Assembly: GCF_009905375.1 (NCBI RefSeq)
Contig: NC_133650.1
Coordinates: forward strand, 299,149,957-299,213,956
Length of the DNA: 64,000 nucleotides
Origin: Apium graveolens
Lineage: Eukaryota > Streptophyta > Magnoliopsida > Apiales > Apiaceae
Direction of reading: 5' to 3'
Shown: one piece after another, positions 1 through 10,374 of the stretch
How positions within the stretch are numbered: the first letter of the stretch is position 1
Layout: each line of letters opens with the position of its first letter
Made by a program: the position numbers and the translations under genes
Notes under the pieces: generated by a model
Seen by the model: the letters and a program-made list of their open reading frames with translations, nothing else
What the model was told of the DNA's origin: nothing
The model's database searches: none

Positions 1-629
1 CTTCTCAAAAAATTTGCAAAAGTTTCAATATCTTATAAACCTCACAGTATTTCAAAAGTCATAATCTTCAGAGAAACAATCTCGATAATATCTGCACATA
101 TCATACCTACTGCTCAGACCCTACTTATCGCGGGGATACACGGGCTATACCTATGTTACTTTGGTTTAAAGTTAAAGTTAGACGGGAAGAAAAGATATCA
201 AGTTCCACTCTGAGGAACCTACTGTTGTGATCCAAACAAAAAATATAAACTCTATTCGAACAAGATTACATTCTGAATCAACAGACTTGCAACAATCGCT
301 AAATAAACCATTAATAACACAATAAAGTAAAGAATCTGAATCCCTCTCAAAATAAAAATAATCACGAGCATCTTTTGAAGCTCCTTACATGAGCTTATAA
401 ATCAATGTTTAAACAAAAAGCGGTAAAATAGTGCTCAAAGACACTTTTACTTCTCAAATCAATAAATTTTTATATATAAAGAACCTCATCCCACCCTTGA
501 CTAATATACTCAATAAATATATTCACAAAATGTCATTTTTCTCTATCTACTTTATTTTGTAATTTATGTATTCAAAAATATTATAAAAATTGATAATCGG
601 GACAACTTGCAAGTCAAGTATATATTATA
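1..629. other. AT-rich intergenic sequence
   Basis: I see no gene, RNA or element boundary here. The sequence is AT-rich plant spacer with stop codons in all frames. Confidence 0.5.
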
Positions 630-830
630 CTAGTATATAACCCATGCGATACACGTCGTTTTTATCATTATATATTATAAATTTTAATTTCAATAATATG
701 TTGTTTATAGGATTTGTTCTTATATCACTTGAATAATAATTTTTAAAATTATATCTAATGGTTCTAGATTGCGTAACCAACGACCAACAACTAAACTTTC
801 AATATTTCGTTTTTAATATAATAATATAGA
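630..830 (-). mobile_element. Short Helitron-like remnant
   Basis: Read on the minus strand, the left edge ends in CTAG followed by T. Just inside it is a decayed hairpin (CGTGTATCGCATGG), which is the 3' end of a Helitron. The right edge reads A then TCTATATTATTATATT, like the 5' TC end of the three better copies at 6177, 14093 and 14864. The interior keeps a trace of the family sequence around the words ATCTAATGGTTC and CAACGACCAAC. At 201 bp it is an internally deleted non-autonomous copy with no coding capacity. Confidence 0.5.
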
Positions 831-954
831 TTAATAAATGCCCCCGCAGAAAACACATCCAAATAATAAAACATGTGGGTGGTAGAACTCTAGAAAAAAA
901 GAAAAACAAGAAAACATATTTAAATAATTAAAGAGCCACTAACAGAAAATACAT

Positions 955-1252
955 TCAAAGAAATTGGAGTTTTGGACCCACAACTTCATCATCTTTAATT
1001 GCACAGGAAAAACACTGAATAGTTGTGATAGTCCTGACCGGTAATACCACCCCATTCTCCCTTAAAAAATTAAAAACAACAACATTAGTAAACAATTCAA
1101 CAACTACAAAACCAAGTACTCAAACACAACTAATTAATTTACGTTGGTCATTTGTAATTGACTTACTTTCTTATAGCAAAAATTGTTAGTAGCTCGCCAT
1201 CTTCACTAGTGCTGTTGTACTCAAACTGCACTAAACCGCCACGAGCTGACAT
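955..1252 (-). CDS. Possible two-exon small protein (63 aa), unrecognised
   Basis: On the minus strand an ATG at 1252 opens 28 codons and two bases (exon 1, 1167..1252). Exon 1 ends at a canonical donor, AAA|GTAAGT. After 106 bp of T-rich sequence, an acceptor TTTTTTAAG leads into exon 2 (955..1060), which continues the frame to TGA. The sum is 192 bp, 63 residues plus stop. The protein starts MSARGGLVQFEY, has an acidic stretch (STSEDGE) and a CFSC pair, and shows no signal peptide or membrane segment. A TATA-like run (TATATTATAAAA) lies about 80-90 bp upstream of the ATG. I do not recognise the family. It may be a real small gene, a captured exon pair or chance; the support is the in-frame splice alone. 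Confidence 0.3.
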
Positions 1253-1342
1253 TCTCGGATTTAACTATTAAATTCTTATTACTTGATACTTGTGTGTTGG
1301 TTGTACTTGTCTAATGAGAGAAAATGAATTTTATAATATAAA

Positions 1343-3120
1343 TTTTAAACATAACATAAACGCGTCTTTTTGGAAAGTAAGAGTAATGAGTGAAGGACCA
1401 CTTTAGCCTGTTTTTAAATAAAATTTACAAAAATGACCAATTTCTGAAAAGTTCAAATGTGAGTGAAATATCCCATATATGAAATACCCAACTATCAGTG
1501 GAGCATCTTTTCGAAAAAAAATTGCTTAGTTTTGTCATCTTTTCAAGCAAATGCCACAATGACAATAATCTACTACACATTTGCAATCCCGCATCATAAA
1601 AGTGCTTGATAATGTAGGATTACATACATTAATTTTTGAATAATGCTAGATTCACAAAATTGTATACAAATTTTTTCATAAAATGAACATGTGGTAGGCA
1701 TTGATTGGAATGACCTATGCATTCACATCAACAACCAAATTAAAATATCATACATCCTGTGCCACATCATTTTGTAAGTTGTTTGTGAACCAAATTTTGT
1801 GCATGTAGCACTACTCTTTTTTTTTACATGCTATCCAAATTTGCAACTTTTTTACTCTGTTGCAATATGGTTCTAAATTCATTGCCATGAACCCTTATGA
1901 CAACGAGGCCTAAGGTTACACCTAATTTTTCAAAATATGTTATCGTAGACCCTATTGCAATGGATTTATGCCATATAGCAACACATTTTTAGGGTTATTA
2001 TAGGCAATCTCTGGTGTAGTATTTGTTCATAATATGAGGTCAACTAAGTCCTCCGAACATTGCACTATCCATGAAATTAATGCGAGGGTCAATTGTGAAG
2101 TTACTGGTTTCAGGGGAGATCCATGATGGGTCACTCAAAAACCCATTAGTTTCATTTTTAATTTTTTAGAATATTTGTATTCAGTTAGTTAAGCAATACG
2201 GAAACAAAATGACTAATTATTTAGCTCGTTTATTTATTTTTCAACCCGGTTGCATGATCAACTGGGGGTTTGTCCCGATTGAGTCTCTTTCATTTTATTA
2301 ATGAAATCTGCTTTAAATTTGGTAAAAAATAATAATCTTCACAAAGTCGAAAATTAAAATATTTACAAACTCGATTATGCACGGATTTCTTTTTCTATTA
2401 AAATTATTTTTAGAAGTTAAAGTTTGGCCGTAAAACTGGGACAGGTGTTACTAAAATATAAACAAGTCTATCTATCTAATATTTGTAGAGGTGCTAACCA
2501 CGGTCTTCTTCTCACTCAAAATTGCTTAATTTGTCCTTTCAAATCATATCAACAAAGTTTAACTAACAAACATAAAATTTTATAATGCAACATATATAAA
2601 TTATGAAAGACATGTTACCTGAACATACTTTCACACCCTATTACTTTTTTGTAGTTGCACTAATTATATCTTGTTTTCTGAGCAAAGCATGAACAATCCA
2701 ATACGTAACAAAAATAAATGTTAAGTCTTCGAAAAAAGAAGGTAATGAAGCACCATGAAAGAGTCAAAAAAGCAAGTGATAATACAAAGGACACAAAAAA
2801 TTCTTAAATACCTTAAATTCACGAGAATCCATATGGGTTTCTTGACTACACAAGAAAAAAAGAGAAAACTCTTAAAATTTTAATTTTAATAAAAGATATC
2901 ATTCATTATATTGTGATGTTGTTTACATAATAGAGATAGATAAACCTAAATTAAAATAAAAATAAATCCTAATTAAACATAAAATATTAACTGTAATGCA
3001 CAATCTCTACAACCTCCGGAAATAAGCTTCTGGTACAAAATCTCAATTTGGCATGATCATGCATTTTCAGTAGTGTGGTCATACAGTCCTCGGCTGACAC
3101 CCTCGATATGTATTGAAAAT
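1343..3120. other. AT-rich intergenic sequence
   Basis: No coding region or element end can be supported. The stretch around 2255..2330 has the look of a decayed LINE 3' tail (a word close to TTTTATTAATGAAATCTGC), but this is too weak to call. Confidence 0.4.
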
Positions 3121-3124
3121 ACTC

Positions 3125-4262
3125 TTACATCATGTAAAAAAATATGGAAAAAATGTAAATACCGAGCATGTGTAAATACTTCTCGTGTTTGTCTACTTGT
3201 CGAACACCCAAAATTCTTAAGATATCATTCTTCCTCTTATCAATAGCATTTTCGCTAAAAGACACCTCATATTTATTGAAGTTGATTTTTTGTCCAAATG
3301 GTCGTTCACATACTCCGATAATTTTAGCAATTTTGGAGCATTCCTGAAGAGTTTCTGTAGAAAAGGGAATGTTGTCATATATAAAAAATAGGTGGGAAAC
3401 TCCAGGGGATTCTCTGCATTTTTTCATGTCATGAATGTATTTATTAGTTGTTGTCAGTGATAGTAAAGATGAAAAAGCCTATGCATGTAACAATAGTAGA
3501 TATGGTTAAATTGGTAGATGCCTATGCATGTAACAAGAGTAGATATGGTTAACACAACCTCCAACTCCTCCTTTTTATTAAAAACATATGATACATCGTC
3601 CAAACAGTCCATAATTTGCCTCACCCAATTTTAACCAAAACCCATTTTAAGCATTACTCGTTTTACGAATGCCCGTTCTTCAATTATATGCTTTGCTCAT
3701 ATTAAATTTTAACGTCATTGTGCACATCCGACCTTCTTTCTTCCTTTTAATTACATGAAATACTTCAAAGGCAAAAATAACATATTGTGTAATTAATCTT
3801 TCAAGGACAAAACATTTTAACGATGAGAAATGAGATCAGGTAAAAGTATTTAAGGAGATTCACCATGCTTTAGGCCCCAACTTATAAATCACGTTATACA
3901 AGCGAATGGGCTTGAAGTCACTCATTTGCTTTGGTTCATTGCATTTGGGAATTAAGACAATAGCCACGCCACCAATTTTGGATAAAACAAACTAAATCGA
4001 ACCAAACAATGTGCCAAAAACTCCCGAAACTTTGTTTGGATGCATCTTATTCAATGTTTGAGAACCTCATTCATGGTATATAACGCATCAAGGACTTCAT
4101 TTATTTCAAAAAAAATTGTACATGAAACACCTTAAAAAGCATTATCAAAGTCAGTTGTTGTAAGTAAGAGATCCTCAAAATAATCAGAATTATATTTTTC
4201 AAATCTCTCTCATTATTTTTCCATCTATCATTAATATCCATTAGACTCGTAATACGATTTCT
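3125..4262 (-). pseudogene. Decayed LINE reverse transcriptase fragment
   Basis: Minus-strand translation, in shifting frames, follows the order of a plant L1-type LINE reverse transcriptase. YFEDL near 4200 precedes the fingers region. Next come VAIVLIPKCNEPKQMSDFKP near 3940, LITQYVIFAFEVFHVIKRKK near 3800 and NMSKAYN near 3690. The palm end (SHLFFIYDN in place of SHLLFADD) and GQKINFNKYEVSF lie at 3125..3427. The catalytic YADD/FADD box is lost (IYDN), several stops interrupt it, and the RQGDP segment is missing. In that gap sits a 42-bp direct duplication (3478..3550, word GCCTATGCATGTAACA). Endonuclease and RNase H parts were not found. It is an old dead fragment. Confidence 0.75.
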
Positions 4263-5812
4263 TCTCATTCGGGAATTAGGTTTACGATGAAAGTATGATG
4301 TGTTTTGTCTTCATCCCTTATACTCAAGCACGTGCATTGCCAGTAAGATTTTTCTCTTATCGGTGCCGTTTGTCTAATTTTGCTACTAGGATTTTACACT
4401 TTTTCATCAAAACTGTATACGGGTTATGCTATTACTATACCTTAAGTTCTTTCTCAGCCTATTTAATTTCTTTTCACTACACCATAGTGTTTGATACCAG
4501 GCAAATCGAAACCAAATTTGAACAAAAAAATCGAAACCAAATCTTAAATCGCTAAACACCGTATTTCGAATAGTCTAAACCTGATCAAACTCAAAATTGA
4601 AACCGAGTTTTCAGTTCCGATTATAGGTTGGAACCGAATTTAAAAAAATCATATCAACCCAATAACTAATGTAAATAATTAACAAATGTATATATTTTAT
4701 ATCAATTTTTAAATAAAAAAATTATAATTATTCATATAGTGAATAAATATACTGTTACTTAATATTAATTTTATCAATCTCTCAGACCACCAATCTACTG
4801 GAAATAGAACAGACAAATAAGGCTATAAAATGTTAAATTTATTTCTTTTTGAAATTCCAATAAATTGTTTAACCTAATTTCTATCGCAACAATATCTTAT
4901 TCATAATCTTCATATTTTTTAATATCCGGAAGATTCTGATGTCAATTTCAACGGTTATATTAGACTTTACTAATCTATTCTTAGTTATATACTTATGTCA
5001 GATGGAGAAATCATTCGATAAATACAACTTTAATACACACAATTATATAAAGTTGTAAATACAACTCCACACATGTCATTCTATAAATTATATTTTTGAT
5101 GAATTATGTTGACATATCATTAATTATGTTCACTTTATATTGGTTAATTTTGATTTATTTGAAAAATTGTAAAATAGTATCTTCAAATTCCGGTTATAAT
5201 TTTTATATTAAGATGTATATGTACTTATATTTTATTATTTATATATCAGTTAAAAATATAATTACTAGTAATACATGTGAAATGACAAATATTCACGACT
5301 AAATCATAATAAGTTGCTTTTGAAGATCAATTTTAAATGATTTAAACTCCATTTAAAAAAAGGTCTAAGATTCAGTATGATGATTTTTATGGAAAGGAAC
5401 AATTAATTAATATAAAACTACAGGACATCTCATTAAACAAAGATGTAATAAAACAAATTAAATTACAATTTTCTTTGTTCAAACTACCATTGTTTTTAAA
5501 ATGTTCAATTGTAACATATCAAACACTGTAATCGTGAATAATAAATGCACCGACTTGTCAACAGATCTTTTAACAACTGATGATAATTTCAATCACATAT
5601 AATTTAAATCAATAAACAAATAAATCATGCAAATTTACGATTCCCTGAACGACAAAATTGCTCTTATACGAGAGAGAACAAGACCTGGTTAAAAAAAATC
5701 AAACAGATACTAAACTTTCAATATGATTATCTTTATCTTCCCGACTTATCACATAAGGTTAGTATTGAATATATAATTAGCTTATTGAGAGTTAAAAATA
5801 TTTTACCTAAAT
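4263..5812. other. AT-rich intergenic sequence
   Basis: No gene seen. Around 4500..4660 there are repeated words of the type AACCGAA/ATCGAAACC. These resemble the interior of the hAT-type element at 15828, so this may be a decayed relative, but no ends were found. Confidence 0.4.
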
Positions 5813-5813
5813 A

Positions 5814-6048
5814 CTCTCTTCGTCCACTTTTATATGTCCATTTAAAAAAATTACACATATTAAAAAATTGTTAGTTAGGTAAAATTTTCCTATTAGTACC
5901 TCTAATTAATGTCTTGAAAATTGAGAATATAACTAAGTATTAAAAAAGTCAAATCTTGAAAATAAATAACATAAGGCTAGTTATGAAAAAGTGTCTCTAA
6001 ATAATTTGCTTTGAAAATAGAAATGAACATGTAAATAGGGACAAAATT
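5814..6048. mobile_element. Degenerate Stowaway-like MITE
   Basis: The left end, TA then CTCTCTTCGTCCACTTTTAT, resembles the common plant terminus TACTCCCTCCGTCCC. The reverse complement of the right end (TTTGTCCCTATTTACATG) matches it imperfectly over about 30 bases. There is no coding capacity. The terminal repeats have diverged, so the exact ends and the TA duplication are tentative. Confidence 0.45.
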
Positions 6049-6176
6049 TATCTAAAAATGAGAGGTCGTTGCTTCAACGAAAGCACATTTGGCTACTGTT
6101 GTCTTGCACGTAGCTTCATTCAGGTACCTAAGGTACATGATACCTTTTTCACCACTGCGTTTGTATCTTATTTATA

Positions 6177-6582
6177 CTAGCTTAAATCCCGTGTGACGCA
6201 CGGTTTCCAGTTAATATTTAAAATTTTTATTTATCGCGTCATATTATATTTTTAAAATATTTATATAAATATATAATAGTTATAAATTTATAATAAAAAT
6301 AATAGGATAACCTCTGATCGTAGTTGAGTAGGATATGTATACTATATCTAGTAGTTTAATAATTTAATAGTTTAGCGGATATATAACACTATTTTTTTTA
6401 ATAATATGATTATCTGTGATTGTATTTTAGTAGGATAAGTATACTATGTGTGTAGTAGCTTAATAATTTAGTAGTTTAGCTAATATATAATACTATTTAT
6501 TTATTTTTTTTAATAACCAAAATTGGGAAATAACCGTTGAATAAAATTATACCTCATTCCGGTTATTATAGTATAGTATAGA
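6177..6582 (-). mobile_element. Non-autonomous Helitron (406 bp)
   Basis: On the minus strand it begins after a host A with TCTATACTATACTATAAT (5' end at 6582). It ends with CTAG followed by T (3' end at 6177). Nine bases inside the 3' end is a hairpin, CCGTG-TGACG-CACGG (6189..6203), as Helitrons require. There is no terminal inverted repeat and no target duplication, also as expected. The interior holds two imperfect tandem copies of about 105 bp (about 6301..6402 and 6403..6510). It codes for nothing and would depend on a Rep/helicase from elsewhere. Confidence 0.75.
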
Positions 6583-6909
6583 TGTTTGTGTATCCCTCTG
6601 TTTGATAAGATAATTTTCTACTCTATATACTGGGCCCGTTTGGGAAATTTTAAAATAAGTAACTTATGACTTAAGTGTGATAAGTGACTTATATGTAATA
6701 AGTGGTTTTTAACAAATAAGTTAATTTTGGTGTTTGGCTGTTTCATTTATAAGTAAAGTGGGGTGTTTGGTAAAATAACTTATAAGTTAAAAATTTTAAA
6801 AAATTTTAGTAATAATTTTTTGAGTACAGAAATATATAATTTTATTAAAATAAATTTTATTTATTATTTATTACAATGGCCAAATAAAAAGATCGAGATA
6901 TTACAACAT

Positions 6910-8245
6910 TTATGCTCTGTTATGAATACTATTAGCGATACTATCACGCAGCGCAATCCACCTACCGTCATAGTCAGTTTCATCAGTTTCATCTATCTCG
7001 GTCTCTCGACTCTCATTAGTTGTTGTAGTAGAATCCGGAGGAATATAACTTTCTCTTCCGGTCGTACGAAATGCGCTGTCACTACAATTTGATTTTCTAA
7101 TGTAGTTATGAATCGCCATCGTGGACAGAACGATATCAGTTTGCGTATATATCTTATACATCGGTTTATTTGCTAAAATAGCAAATCTAGCTTTCCACAC
7201 CCCGAATGTTCGCTCAATAACCATTCTACAAGAACAATGAAGATGATTATATTTTTCTTTAGGATTTCATGGTACACGTTCGCTGCCATCACCCCGACGA
7301 AAATCTGCAAGATGATATCTAATACTTGATCATTTATACGGAGCCATGTATCCTTTTTTGTGTGCATAACCTGCATCTACAAGATAGAATTTTTTTCCAG
7401 GTGGATGTGGCAAATTCAGATTCCCTTGAGTTGTAGCCTCATTTAAAATACGACTATCGTGTGCTCCCCCTTCCCAGCCCGCCCAAGCAAAAGTAAAGCA
7501 CAAGTTAAAATCACAGATTGCTAGAATATTTTGAGTGGCGTATCCCTTTCGACCAAAATAGGGTGTATGCTCTGTTTCTTTTACTCGACATTTAATATGA
7601 GTAGCATCAATAGCTCCAATAGCATCATGCGGTTAATATTGAAATAATATTAATTTTTATCAACAAAAGTCATGAAAATATTTGGATATAAATATATACA
7701 CTTAATTCAAAATATGGATGATATCGTTCATGTTGAGGTGTATGATAACCACATCCAGTGTTATAATTTGAAGCCGATTTAATGTAATCACTTGCCAGTC
7801 TGCAAACAGCTTGTAGAACAGGATGAAAATGTCGACTAATAGTCTCACCAGAGTAATTCCACATTTCTTGCATTAAACGATTCCCACACCCATGCGCAAC
7901 ATTCATCAAGAAGATCCCTACTTCCTCATATTCAGACATGCCTTGTGTGGGAACCAACCCATAACGATCTACTAATATTCGACAAAAACTTATAAAAGTA
8001 TCTTTTAACATACGAAAATCTTGATAGCAACGAATTTCATTCCCTTTCATTATTTCGTCAATTACTTTACCACCCGTTCTAATTGAATTATGACATGGCT
8101 CTTTGTGCACAAAACTTTCATAATAATACACCAATTCGTAAGCAGCAGCACAACAAACCGTTTGCCAATCCAACAAATTTGACTCATCTTCTTCAGTTTC
8201 ATTTGGAATTTCAAAATCGTATTGATATGCACTGTTTGACTCCAT
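6910..8245 (-). pseudogene. PIF/Harbinger DDE transposase (ALP1-like), broken
   Basis: This transposase family cuts and pastes Harbinger elements together with a Myb-like partner. Reading from ATG at 8245, the N-terminal part (191 codons) is the helical region seen in ALP1-like proteins, ending YHPYFEL at about 7710. A gap of about 90 bp follows that fits a former intron but has no clean AG acceptor. The catalytic domain then runs to 6910: DAIGAIDATHIKC (first Asp, about 7620), GAHDSRIL, FYLVDAGYAHKKGY (second Asp, about 7370) and MVIERTFGVWKARF (Glu, about 7215). Two in-frame TGA codons interrupt it, at about 7337 (after MAPYK) and about 7270 (before NPKEKYNHLH). No frameshift was found in the catalytic part. 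The C-terminus is acidic (ESRETEIDETDETD), typical of the family. Confidence 0.85.
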
Positions 8246-9291
8246 ACAAAAATTATTCTCCTACGAAGATTGAGGTTTATTAGTGAAGCTATAATATTTG
8301 AACATAATTTTTGAACTAATTATATTAAAAACCAGTGCCATAAAAATGCATCAAGCAGGAATTTTCATAACCAAGATCAGACCCAACTTCCACTACATTC
8401 CAACAAATCAATCAGAGACAAAGTAAAGGCAATTAAAGCTTTAATTTTTAACCACATTTTCACACAATACACAACTTCAAAATATATATAATTCTAAAAA
8501 AGATTTACTAACTATAGTATATGGCATACGGAGCCTGAATAGGAATTCTGAAAGTCATGGATTTTAATTTTCATTGCATTGAAACTTTTCTACCAGCTAT
8601 ACTACAAATACCAGTTTGTACAGATTACCGCTTTTAGCACTTCTAACTTAACATTGGCCTTCCCTCCTTGGTTATTATTGTCTTTGATTCTGTCGCACCC
8701 AGCACTAGAGCTCTCATATAAAGTTGTGGGACTAAACACTCTGAATTGCAACACAAACACTTTACTGCATACTCACATTCCAGTTAGAAAACACTAGACC
8801 GCACGCTGCAGATCGAATTAAGGAAGAACTATATGAAGATGTATTGTACACACTTATTAAGCCATACTGATATAAGAGTAACAAAATGGTATTCAGGTAT
8901 GTATCCATTGCAGTTTCTAAATAGAAAAAATTAAATTATATAAACCCCAAATTGAACAGCTAATTTAGAAACCCACTGATTGTTCTTGCGTAGAGACCAC
9001 CACCATGTTTTTAAGTTCAACTTCATTTCTTTGACAATTCAATCTATTTTCAACCATATACTGATAATGCAGGCTTACTAATAAAGCACAAAAATAGCCA
9101 TTAAAATCAGAGATCCTAATCATGTTGACATCGCATCTATACAACAATGTAAACTAATAGAGTTTATGGACCCTTCAAAACACAATACAACATAAATACA
9201 CAATATATCAATACATACAGCTATAACACGTTTAAATTTAAACTAGGACATAAAATTACTTCAATTAAACTCGTAATTGTAAAAGATGTAC
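8246..9291. other. Non-coding interior of the Harbinger element
   Basis: This stretch lies between the two element genes. I see no exon here that I can support. It may contain the 3' exons or introns of the Myb-like gene and the promoter of the transposase. Confidence 0.4.
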
Positions 9292-9680
9292 CTTAATTTT
9301 CTCCTTCCACCATTCATCAGACGCTTCAAATTGTTTTGTCAACTCGTTCATCCCAAACCAGTTTGCCCAAACTTCAATTTCCTAAAAATCTTATAATCTT
9401 CTCTCATCGCATCCCAATGATTCTTTAGTTTTCTTAAATCCCAAACGGGATCCTTTCCTGAACGAGAAGCAAATTGCTGATACACAGCATTCCAACCTTC
9501 TTTGTTCAAAGTGGTGTTAGGCCTGTTGCCTTTAACAACCTGACCATGACATAACCTCACAAATAAATCGTGTTCTTTATCTCCCCACTTGGCAACAAAT
9601 GATACAGAAGGAGTCGCACATATAGGAGCCGCACCTGATGGTTGATCCCGTCGCCGTATATTCGACTGTGCCCTTAACAT
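9292..9680 (-). pseudogene. Harbinger ORF1, Myb/SANT-like DNA-binding protein, frameshifted
   Basis: From ATG at 9680 the product has a basic leader (SNIRRRDQP). A Myb/SANT-like domain follows, with the conserved tryptophans in KWGDKEHDLFVRLC, KEGWNAVYQQF and LKNHWDAMREDYKIFRKLK, then the closing TGLG. In the family the next word is W-[ND]-E. Here one base is missing, so the frame meets TGA at 9348, while the next frame continues WNELTKQFEASDEWWKEKIK up to a donor AAG|GTACATC at 9292/9291. In Harbinger elements this protein binds the ends and helps bring the transposase to them. It lies upstream of the transposase on the same strand. Confidence 0.8.
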
Positions 9681-10374
9681 CTGATCAAATCGTTAAAAAA
9701 TAATCAATGATGTTAATTAACACTCCACCTTCAACCACAAAGCAAACTAAAATAAACCTCCTATGACTGAACACAACATACCAAGAACTCAACAGCTCAA
9801 TTAATCACTAAACACAAAATTAATTACACAAAATAAATGAAGAATTCGAATTTAAACTAATTTTAACATAAATCCTTCTGAAAAAAACTGCATATACAAC
9901 AATTATCATACAAGGACATTAAATTATTACAAAAATAATTCACCCAGAAGTGTAAAAAGAGCTTGAAGATGGTAGAAATTAAAAATACATACAGATATAC
10001 AAATACATCGATCATAATACACGAAACGAAGAAGATTTGCTATTTTAACGAAACTATACACACACATACATACGGGAGAGAGGGGACATACCTGACGAGA
10101 ATCGAAGCAGGTGTAGAGAGATCGAACGAGATTTGAGCGCCAAACTGACAGAGAGGAGAGAGGGGAGAGATGTGCGAGATGTGAGAAAAAAGAGGCGCCT
10201 AGGTTAGAGATGAATAAGTGAAGAAGAAAAGTATCGGGTCAGGTATATTTTACTTATGGGCTTATCCCATATGAAGAAGCTGTTGATAAGTGAGACCCCA
10301 AACAGTCCACCAGTAAGTGATATGGGTTTAAGCCCAATTAAGTGGACTTACCAGAAACGCCAAACAGGTGCACT

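Larger units (their letters stand above)
6632..10371 (-). mobile_element. PIF/Harbinger DNA transposon, nearly complete
   Basis: The termini are GGGCCCGTTTGG at the left and, reverse-complemented, GCACCTGTTTGG at the right (9 of 12 match). Both are flanked by the trinucleotide ACT (6629..6631 and 10372..10374); a 3-bp duplication is the rule for this superfamily, though TWA is the usual sequence. Subterminal regions hold several ATAAGTGACTTAT-like words. Inside, both on the minus strand, are a Myb/SANT-like ORF (9292..9680) and a DDE transposase (6910..8245). This is the standard two-gene plan of the superfamily. Both genes carry inactivating changes, so the copy is dead, though the damage is light. 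Confidence 0.85.

Noticed and set aside
2255..2330. Possible LINE 3' tail on the plus strand
   Set aside because: Only a short composition-like match, and no coding remnant lies upstream of it.
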